32,456 nt of DNA from Geobacillus thermodenitrificans subsp. thermodenitrificans DSM 465 (lineage in GTDB: Bacteria > Bacillota > Bacilli > Bacillales > Anoxybacillaceae): the NCBI RefSeq assembly GCF_000496575.1, contig NZ_AYKT01000023.1, positions 1-32,456 of the forward strand, read 5' to 3'. Made by a program: the position numbers and the translations under genes. The notes beneath the pieces are model-generated. The model saw nothing but the letters and a program-made list of their open reading frames with translations, searched no databases and was not told the origin of the DNA. Positions 26,967-32,456 of the stretch are shown here, one piece after another; the stretch's first letter is position 1; each line of letters begins with the position of its first letter.

Positions 26967-28523
26967 ATGGGGAACGTATGGAAAGGCGCAGCTGTATTGA
27001 CGGTTGCTGCTTTGCTGACGAAGCTGTTAAGCGCGTTGTACCGTATCCCGTATCAAAATATGGTCGGGGATGTCGGTTTTTATATTTACCAACAAGTGTA
27101 TCCGATTTACGGCATTGTTGTAGCGATGTCACTAGCGGGCTACCCGGTCGCTATCTCGAAGCTCATCGCTGAGAGGTTCGTGGAAGGAGATGTGGCGGGA
27201 GCAGCCGCCGTTAGGCGCATCGCGCTGCTATTGTTAAGCGCGCTCGGTGTTATGCTGTTTGCTGGTTTGTATGCAGGGGCCGAAACGGTGGCGTCATGGA
27301 TGGGGGACGGTCGGCTTGAACCGCTGTTGCGGTTGCTTTCATTTTCATTTTTGTTTTTTCCATTGATCGCTGTGCTGCGTGGTTATTTCCAAGGCCAGCA
27401 TGACATGATGCCGACTGCGGTGTCTCAAGTTGGTGAACAGTTCGTGCGGGTGACAGCGATTTTAGGACTGTCATATTGGGCGATACGGCGTGGTGCAGAT
27501 GTTTATTCCTGCGGCATGGCAGCGATTGCAGGGACACTCGGCGGTATGGCGGCGGCGCTTCTTATTTTGCTCTTTTACTCCGCTAAGCGAAGACGAAAAA
27601 AAACGGCCGGCCGCACGCCCACGGCTTCGTTCTTACATGTAGGCCGACATTTATTGACAGTTGGAACGATCGTTTGTTTGACAAATATGGCATTGACGCT
27701 TATTCCACTCGTGGATTCGTTTTTGTTTGTCCCACTTCTTCATGAAACAGGAGCAAGCCTAGATGAGGTGAAATGGTTAAAAGGGGTGTATGATCGCGGG
27801 CAACCGCTCATCCAGCTTGGCACGGTTGTCGGCACATCGCTTTCATTGGCGCTTGTCCCATTTATCTCTAGCGCCCAACGCAGCCAAGGAACCATTTTCA
27901 CGCAAGGTCTGTTGCCATTTCGATTTGCTGCCGTCATCGGTGTTGGCGCTTCTTTAGGGCTCATTTGCCTGATTCGGCCGATCAATACGATGTTGTTTGA
28001 AAATGATCGTGGCTCACTCGTTCTCGCTGTCTTGTCCGCTTCTGTCTTTTTTACAACGATGGCACTGACTTCGTCCGCCATGTTGCAAGGAATGGGAAAA
28101 GAGTGGGCGGCCGCTGCCGGTGTAGCGGTGGCCGTAGCGGGAAAAATGGCGCTCATGCATTGGCTTGTGCCGCCGTTTGGCGTCCTTGGCGCGGCCTTAG
28201 CGACGACGGGGGCTTATACGCTCATGGCTTGCTTTTTATATGTATGCTTGCGGCGTGAATGCCAACTGACCAACATCCAAAAGTATGCCTATCCAATCGT
28301 GAAGGCTGGCGTCGCGATGGTTGTCGTGCTGCAGTTGTATATGTGGCTTATGGATGCTGCCGCCGGCGGACGCTTATGGGCAACCGCCGAGGCGCTTGGA
28401 GGCGTCGCCGTCGGTGCGATCGTTTATATCGTATGCATTGTCAAAGGGAACGTTTTCTCCGAGGAGGAATTGTCCGCTCTCCCGTTGGCTAATAAATTTC
28501 GTCTACTATCAGGAAGCAGGTGA
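26967..28523 (+). CDS. yabM: MOP-superfamily flippase, MurJ/SpoVB-like (YabM)
   Basis: 518-residue integral membrane protein of the polysaccharide/lipid-linked-sugar exporter group that includes SpoVB and MurJ. About 14 hydrophobic segments can be counted; the first (ALYRIPYQNMVGDVGFYIYQ region) carries the family pattern LLSALYRIPYQN. It may flip lipid-linked wall precursors, but its substrate is not known and SpoVB itself is elsewhere. The ATG at 26967 follows GGGAGGAA; the frame is open from 26790, where the extra residues overlap the promoter region and look non-coding. yabN starts six bases after the stop. Confidence 0.88.
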   Translation: MGNVWKGAAVLTVAALLTKLLSALYRIPYQNMVGDVGFYIYQQVYPIYGIVVAMSLAGYPVAISKLIAERFVEGDVAGAAAVRRIALLLLSALGVMLFAGLYAGAETVASWMGDGRLEPLLRLLSFSFLFFPLIAVLRGYFQGQHDMMPTAVSQVGEQFVRVTAILGLSYWAIRRGADVYSCGMAAIAGTLGGMAAALLILLFYSAKRRRKKTAGRTPTASFLHVGRHLLTVGTIVCLTNMALTLIPLVDSFLFVPLLHETGASLDEVKWLKGVYDRGQPLIQLGTVVGTSLSLALVPFISSAQRSQGTIFTQGLLPFRFAAVIGVGASLGLICLIRPINTMLFENDRGSLVLAVLSASVFFTTMALTSSAMLQGMGKEWAAAAGVAVAVAGKMALMHWLVPPFGVLGAALATTGAYTLMACFLYVCLRRECQLTNIQKYAYPIVKAGVAMVVVLQLYMWLMDAAAGGRLWATAEALGGVAVGAIVYIVCIVKGNVFSEEELSALPLANKFRLLSGSR

Positions 28524-28529
28524 TCGGCG

Positions 28530-29990
28530 ATGAATACGATTTATATTTTCGGACTTGGCGCTGGGGATTTCGAACAGCTGCCGGTCGGTGTATACCGAAA
28601 GCTCAAGCGGGCGCATCCGCTCTTTTTGCGGACGAAAGAACATCCGGCCGTGAAGGGGCTTGAGGAAGAAGGAATCACGTTTACGTCATTTGACGATGTT
28701 TATGAAAAGCACGAGCAGTTTGCTGATGTGTATGCGGAAATTGTTTCTATTCTTGTCGAACAAGTAAAGCACGGCGACGTGTTTTATGCCGTTCCTGGTC
28801 ATCCGCTTGTTGCTGAACAAACGGTGCAGCTTCTTTTAGAGGAGGAGCGACGCGGCGTTTGCCGGGTGATGATTGAAGGCGGCCAAAGCTTTTTCGATGC
28901 ACTGTTTGCTGCGCTGCGCATCGACCCGATCGAAGGGTTTCAGCTGTTGGATGCGACTTCCTTTCAAGGAGACGAGTGGTCGCCTTCGCTGCATACGGTT
29001 TTTTGTCAAGTGTATGATTCGTTTGTCGCCTCGAACGTGAAGCTTTCCCTTATGGAACAGCTTCCTGACGACTACCTGGTCTATATTGTTACCGCGGCAG
29101 GAACGAAGGCCGAACAAGTAAAGCAAGTGCCGCTCTATGAACTTGATCGTCAGACTGTGCTCGACAACTTGACGAGTGTCTATGTGCCACCGGTCAAGGA
29201 TGAGCCGCTGCTTTACCATCGGTTTGAGACGTTGCGCCGCGTCATTGCGACGCTGAGGGGGCCGAATGGCTGTCCGTGGGACCGGAAGCAGACACATGCA
29301 TCGCTGAAGCGGTATTTGCTTGAAGAGGCGTATGAATTGCTTGAAGCGATCGATGAGAACGACGATGACCATATGGTTGAAGAATTGGGCGATGTGTTGT
29401 TGCAAGTGATGCTGCACGCCCAAATCGGCGCTGACGACGGCCTATTTTCGATCGACGATGTCATCCGCACGTTGACAGCGAAAATGATTCGTCGCCATCC
29501 GCACGTGTTTGGGAATGTAACGGCCGATACAGCCGAACAAGTGGTCGTGAACTGGGAAAAAATTAAGAAAGAGGAAAAAGGCGATGAACAGCCGGAATCG
29601 CTCCTCGCTGACATTCCGAAGAGCTTGCCAGGGACGATGCGGGCTTACGAACTGCAAAAAAAGGCAGCTAAAGTTGGGTTTGATTGGAATGATGTGGAAC
29701 CCATATGGCAAAAAGTTGAGGAAGAAATGGTCGAGTTTCGAGCGGAAACGTCTAGCGGCCGTCGCGCGGAGCTTGTCAGTGAATTTGGCGATGTAATGTT
29801 TGCGCTCATCAACCTTGCCCGGTATTATGGCATTCAGCCAGAAGAAGCGCTGCAAATGGCGAACGACAAATTCACCCGCCGCTTCGCCTACATTGAGGAA
29901 CAAGTACGAAAAAGCGGTCGGCCGATCACCTCGTTTTCACTCGCCGAGCTCGATCGATTTTGGGAAGAAGCAAAAGAAAACGGACGGTAA
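28530..29990 (+). CDS. yabN: Methylase-MazG fusion nucleotide pyrophosphohydrolase (YabN)
   Basis: 486-residue two-domain protein. The N-terminal tetrapyrrole-methylase-like domain (1-about 220) starts YIFGLGAGD (5-13) and has YAVPGHPL; the C-terminal part is two MazG modules, with GCPWD (247-251), the metal-binding EEAYE (265-269) and the second EEMVEF segment. MazG proteins hydrolyse NTPs, including damaged or non-canonical ones, to NMP and pyrophosphate. The methylase half has no known substrate. The ATG at 28530 follows GCAGGTGAT; rqcP follows after 11 bases. Confidence 0.93.
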   Translation: MNTIYIFGLGAGDFEQLPVGVYRKLKRAHPLFLRTKEHPAVKGLEEEGITFTSFDDVYEKHEQFADVYAEIVSILVEQVKHGDVFYAVPGHPLVAEQTVQLLLEEERRGVCRVMIEGGQSFFDALFAALRIDPIEGFQLLDATSFQGDEWSPSLHTVFCQVYDSFVASNVKLSLMEQLPDDYLVYIVTAAGTKAEQVKQVPLYELDRQTVLDNLTSVYVPPVKDEPLLYHRFETLRRVIATLRGPNGCPWDRKQTHASLKRYLLEEAYELLEAIDENDDDHMVEELGDVLLQVMLHAQIGADDGLFSIDDVIRTLTAKMIRRHPHVFGNVTADTAEQVVVNWEKIKKEEKGDEQPESLLADIPKSLPGTMRAYELQKKAAKVGFDWNDVEPIWQKVEEEMVEFRAETSSGRRAELVSEFGDVMFALINLARYYGIQPEEALQMANDKFTRRFAYIEEQVRKSGRPITSFSLAELDRFWEEAKENGR

Positions 29991-30001
29991 GGGGGATCAT
30001 C

Positions 30002-30283
30002 ATGCGTCTTGACAAATTTTTAAAAGTATCCCGGCTCATTAAACGCCGCACATTGGCGAAAGAAGTTGCTGATCAAGGCCGAGTGTGGATCAACGGCCAT
30101 GTTGCCAAAGCAAGTTCAAACGTGAAAATTGGTGATGAACTGACGATTCAGTTTGGGCAAAAACGGGTAACAGTAAAAGTAGCTGATTTAAAAGAAACGA
30201 CAAAAAAAGAAGAGGCGACGGGGTTGTATGAGCTGATTCGTGAAGAACGGATCGCATCTGCGTCCGAACAAGACGGCGTCTAA
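30002..30283 (+). CDS. rqcP: Ribosome-associated quality control protein RqcP (YabO)
   Basis: 93-residue S4-domain protein. With RqcH it binds the stalled 50S subunit next to the P-site tRNA and keeps C-terminal alanine tailing going. The S4 motif covers 1-60: MRLDKFLKVSRLIKRRTLAKE and GRVWINGHVAKAS, followed by VKIGDELTIQFG. The ATG at 30002 follows AAGGGGGA; a longer frame from 29960 overlaps yabN without a ribosome site. The C-terminal tail (about 75-93) is lysine- and glutamate-rich and slightly longer than in B. subtilis (86). Confidence 0.93.
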   Translation: MRLDKFLKVSRLIKRRTLAKEVADQGRVWINGHVAKASSNVKIGDELTIQFGQKRVTVKVADLKETTKKEEATGLYELIREERIASASEQDGV

Positions 30284-30405
30284 TTTGTCCCGCGGGCTTG
30301 TTCTAAACCATCCCCCGCTGACATACATATGGTACAAACAGCGGATACGAAAAAAGCGGTGGGCTCTGCCGCCTTTCATTCTAAATCGAAATGCGGGGGA
30401 TGAAC

Positions 30406-30711
30406 ATGAATCGGCACGATGAATTTAGCGGGAATATGAACAAAGGACCGGTTCAAGAACACGACGTGATCATGCGCGGCCGACGTCTTCTTGACATTAC
30501 TGGGGTAAAACAAGTCGAGAGCTTTGACAATGAGGAGTTTTTGCTTGAGACGGTCATGGGTTTTTTAGCGATTCGAGGGCAAAACTTGCAAATGAAAAAC
30601 TTAGATGTCGATAAAGGTGTCGTCTCGATTAAAGGGCGCATTTTTGATCTCGTTTATTTAGACGACCATCAGGAGAAGGCTAAAGGATTCTTTAGCAAGT
30701 TGTTCAAATGA
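30406..30711 (+). CDS. yabP: Sporulation protein YabP
   Basis: 101-residue protein needed in B. subtilis for spore cortex formation, made in the mother cell under sigma-E. DVIMRGRRLLDITGVKQVESFDNEEF and MGFLAIRGQNLQMKNLDVDKG are family marks (YabP/YqfC fold, a small beta-rich domain). Starts at 30391, 30400 and 30406 are possible; 30406 fits the GGGGGA ribosome site and the family start. The 120 bases before it hold CATACAT (30322-30328), like a sigma-E -10, but no matching -35. The stop overlaps the yabQ start by four bases. Confidence 0.92.
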   Translation: MNRHDEFSGNMNKGPVQEHDVIMRGRRLLDITGVKQVESFDNEEFLLETVMGFLAIRGQNLQMKNLDVDKGVVSIKGRIFDLVYLDDHQEKAKGFFSKLFK

Positions 30712-31340
30712 GCATCACAACACAGCTTCTCACCATGCTGACGATGATCGGCATGGGAGGCTGGCTTGGCATGGCGCTTGATACGTACAACCGATTTTTA
30801 AAACGGGACGAACGGGCGCACTGGCTCGTCTTTGTGAATGATGTGTTATTTTGGGCAGTGCAGGCGCTTCTTGTTTTTTATGTATTGTTGCTCGTCAATG
30901 ATGGCGAGCTTCGCTTTTATCTTTTTTTGGCGCTTTTATGCGGCTATGCCGCTTATCAAAGTTTGCTCCGTTCGTTGTACGTTCGGGTGCTCGAGTGGAT
31001 CATTTGGTTGGCGGTGCGGATCGGACAGGCGTTCGCCCAGCTGTTCCGCCATATGGTGATCCGTCCCCTCGTCCTCCTTGGACAAATGACGTTAGCGTTG
31101 CTTTTGTTTGCTTGCCGGCTTGTTATGTGGACGGTCCAGTTTCTATTGCTTGTCGTTTGGAAAACTGTTCTTTTCTTGCTTGCTCCGCTGCGCTGGATAG
31201 GTATAGCCGTTTGGCGACGAGTGCCGCCGCATCGTCGAGCTTGGGTGGAAAATTTTTTTCATCGTTTAAAAGGATTTGCTGGACAAATCAAGAATACAAA
31301 AGACAAAATAGGCATATGGTTTGCGAAATGGCGGAAATAA
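30708..31340 (+). CDS. yabQ: Spore cortex biosynthesis membrane protein YabQ
   Basis: 210-residue membrane protein required for the spore cortex in B. subtilis, located in the outer forespore membrane. About four or five hydrophobic segments are visible (5-24, 38-63, 66-85 and a long stretch 95-165), then a basic amphipathic tail (RRVPPHRRAWVENFFHRLKG) that faces the mother cell by the positive-inside rule. The ATG overlaps the yabP stop as ATGA, so translation is coupled. Molecular activity is unknown. Confidence 0.92.
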   Translation: MSITTQLLTMLTMIGMGGWLGMALDTYNRFLKRDERAHWLVFVNDVLFWAVQALLVFYVLLLVNDGELRFYLFLALLCGYAAYQSLLRSLYVRVLEWIIWLAVRIGQAFAQLFRHMVIRPLVLLGQMTLALLLFACRLVMWTVQFLLLVVWKTVLFLLAPLRWIGIAVWRRVPPHRRAWVENFFHRLKGFAGQIKNTKDKIGIWFAKWRK

Positions 31341-31355
31341 AAGAGGTGCAAATAC

Positions 31356-31727
31356 ATGAACGTGCCCCGGAAACCGAATGTGACGAAACTGCAGTCTAGT
31401 TACGTATCAGAACAAGAAGAAAAAAAGCGGAAGGCGTCAAGAAGGCGGCGGGTTGTGGCTGTTCGTTTGGCCTTTTGGGCTTCACTGTTTATGGTGCTCG
31501 CCTCTGTTCTCATTTACACGTTGCATCTGCAGGTGAAGGCGATCGATGCAAAAACAGCGGAAAAACAAGAGCTAAAAGACCAGCTTGCGGAGCTCGAACA
31601 GCAGGAAAAGCAACTGAAAGAGGAAATGAAAAAGCTGCATGACGATGATTACATTGCTGAACTGGCACGAAAAAAATATTATTTATCGAAAGATGGGGAA
31701 ATTATTTTTGTCTTGCCAGAAGAGTGA
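31356..31727 (+). CDS. divIC: Cell division protein DivIC
   Basis: Bitopic membrane protein of the divisome, partner of DivIB and FtsL, needed for septum formation in growth and sporulation. 123 residues. A basic cytoplasmic N-terminus (EKKRKASRRRR, 22-33), one membrane span (about 38-57), then an extracellular coiled coil (about 60-98) and the C-terminal DDYIAELARKKYYLSKDGEI segment, the conserved FtsB/DivIC core. AAAGAGG precedes the ATG. It follows yabQ by 15 bases and is followed by a hairpin. Confidence 0.95.
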   Translation: MNVPRKPNVTKLQSSYVSEQEEKKRKASRRRRVVAVRLAFWASLFMVLASVLIYTLHLQVKAIDAKTAEKQELKDQLAELEQQEKQLKEEMKKLHDDDYIAELARKKYYLSKDGEIIFVLPEE

Positions 31728-31738
31728 TATTTTAACTG

Positions 31739-31765
31739 CGGATGCCCGTACAATACGGGCATCCG
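31739..31765 (+). terminator. Hairpin after divIC, likely terminator
   Basis: A perfect 12-bp stem (31739-31750 with 31754-31765) with loop CAA, but only TCATATT follows; the T run comes 15 bases later, inside the yabR promoter spacer. Its activity as an intrinsic terminator is uncertain. Confidence 0.6.
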
Positions 31766-31770
31766 TCATA

Positions 31771-31800
31771 TTGACACGTATTTTTTTCATTCGCTATAAT
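31771..31800 (+). promoter_or_regulatory. Sigma-A promoter of yabR
   Basis: TTGACA (31771-31776), 18-base spacer, TATAAT (31795-31800); both hexamers are perfect. Confidence 0.85.
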
Positions 31801-31847
31801 GAAAGCAATACCATCTTTAAAGCGTTTTAAGGAGGAGCACTTTTTTT

Positions 31848-32246
31848 ATGTCGATTGAAGTAGGCAGCAAGTTACAAGGCAAAGTCACAGGCATTACGAA
31901 ATTCGGGGCGTTTGTAGAGCTGCCGGAAGGTGTGACAGGACTGGTTCATATTAGCGAAGTAGCCGATAACTATGTCAAGGACATCAACGATCATTTGAAA
32001 GTTGGCGACATGGTGTATGTGAAGGTGATCAACGTCGGCCAAGATGGAAAAATCGGTCTATCCATTCGCAAGGCAAAAGATACGCCTTCTTCGCAGCGGC
32101 CTCGCCACCGAGCACACGACCGCTCTGCAGCTGACAGTTTAGAGCAAAAAATTAGTCGTTTCCTCAAAGAGAGTGAAGATCGACTGGCGTCGTTGCGCCG
32201 TCATACGGAATCGAAGCGGGGAGGGCGTGGAGCGAGACGCGGGTAA
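31848..32246 (+). CDS. yabR: S1-domain RNA-binding protein YabR
   Basis: 132-residue protein with one S1 RNA-binding domain (1-75: GSKLQGKVTGITKFGAFVELPEG, GLVHISEVADNYV, VKVINVGQDGKIGLSIRKA) and a basic, disordered C-terminus rich in arginine and serine ending RGGRGARRG. The homologue in B. subtilis is a general stress-type/S1 protein with no settled function. AAGGAGG precedes the ATG. It has its own consensus promoter and a palindromic terminator. Confidence 0.92.
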   Translation: MSIEVGSKLQGKVTGITKFGAFVELPEGVTGLVHISEVADNYVKDINDHLKVGDMVYVKVINVGQDGKIGLSIRKAKDTPSSQRPRHRAHDRSAADSLEQKISRFLKESEDRLASLRRHTESKRGGRGARRG

Positions 32247-32292
32247 CTTGCTGCTGAATACATGTAGGAAAGATGATGAATAGGGAGACAAC

Positions 32293-32325
32293 AAGCATCC
32301 ATGATCATGGATGCTTCTTTGTTTC
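32293..32325 (+). terminator. Palindromic terminator after yabR
   Basis: A perfect 24-bp palindrome (32293-32316, arms AAGCATCCATGA) followed by CTTTGTTT. Being self-complementary it could act in either direction. Confidence 0.75.
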
Positions 32326-32378
32326 TAAGGTAAAAAATGAAGGGGATATTTTCCTTATATATTTTTTCGTTTTATATG

Positions 32379-32407
32379 TTGACAATATCCAATTCCTCTA
32401 TTATGAT
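32379..32407 (+). promoter_or_regulatory. Sigma-A promoter of the tRNA operon
   Basis: TTGACA (32379-32384), 17-base spacer, TATGAT (32402-32407). The start would be near 32414, about ten bases before the tRNA. Confidence 0.85.
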
Positions 32408-32424
32408 ATTAAATGTTGTCACAC

Positions 32425-32456
32425 GGCGGTGTAGCTCAGCTGGCTAGAGCGTACGG
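32425..32456 (+). tRNA. tRNA-Met, 5' part only
   Basis: GGCGGTGTAGCTCAGCTGG at 32425-32443 is a tRNA acceptor strand plus D arm, and the sequence continues to the start of the anticodon stem before the window ends. It is identical, as I recall, to the first tRNA-Met of the B. subtilis trnSL cluster, which also follows yabR. The anticodon itself lies outside, so the identity rests on this similarity. Confidence 0.8.

Noticed and set aside
30322-30328. CATACAT as a sigma-E -10 for yabP
   Set aside because: No sigma-E -35 is found 13-15 bases upstream, so it stays unproven even though yabP is sigma-E dependent in B. subtilis.
30354-30378. Hairpin after rqcP (GCGGT/GCCGC)
   Set aside because: Only five base pairs and no T run, so too weak to call a terminator.

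Overview
The window is a stretch of Firmicutes chromosome, almost certainly from Geobacillus or a close thermophilic relative in the Bacillaceae. The evidence is the gene order, which matches from memory the origin-proximal csfB to trnSL region of Bacillus subtilis, the very similar proteins (spoVG, abrB, spoVT, fin and mfd have the same or nearly the same length), the full set of endospore genes, and a base composition close to half G+C, well above B. subtilis. The species cannot be fixed from this window. Every protein gene except abrB is on the + strand, as expected for a leading strand close to the origin.

Layout. 1-31 is the 3' end of a 5S rRNA gene with its terminator. 198-6721 holds csfB (Gin, anti-sigma-G), a PLP decarboxylase (yaaO), tmk, holB, ricT, yabA, trmN6 and rsmI. 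A bidirectional terminator separates these from abrB, which reads the other way behind a sigma-A promoter followed by two Spo0A boxes. 7430-14422 carries metS, tatD, yabE (3D/G5 cell-wall protein), rnmV, ksgA and the spore protease gene yabG. 14605-18221 carries veg (two strong tandem promoters), sspF, ispE, purR, ridA and spoVG (textbook sigma-H promoter). 18354-25978 holds glmU, prs, ctc, pth, fin (anti-sigma-F) and mfd. 26201-32246 holds spoVT, a MurJ/SpoVB-type flippase, yabN, rqcP, yabP, yabQ, divIC and yabR. A tRNA-Met gene starts at 32425 and is cut by the window end.

How the genes connect. Replication and repair: tmk, holB, yabA, mfd. Ribosome biogenesis and translation: rnmV (5S maturation), ctc (L25, binds 5S), ksgA, rsmI, trmN6, metS, pth, rqcP. 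Envelope precursors and division: ispE, glmU, yabE, the flippase, divIC. Purine/PRPP: prs makes the PRPP that PurR senses. Sporulation control is unusually dense: Spo0A boxes on abrB, AbrB's known target spoVG, anti-sigma factors for both sigma-F (fin) and sigma-G (csfB), and recognisable candidate promoters for sigma-A, B, F, G, H and K.

Compared with the B. subtilis order as I recall it, xpaC and yaaN (between csfB and yaaO), darA/yaaQ and yaaR (between tmk and holB) and yazA (between trmN6 and rsmI) are absent. I see no insertion sequence, prophage, CRISPR array or defence island, and no wholly new gene system. The most interesting items are in non-coding DNA: a hairpin that would loop out 48 nt between the Shine-Dalgarno and start of rnmV, nested inverted repeats over the spoVT promoter and ribosome site, an orphan terminator in the metS leader, and a long-range stem upstream of yabE.
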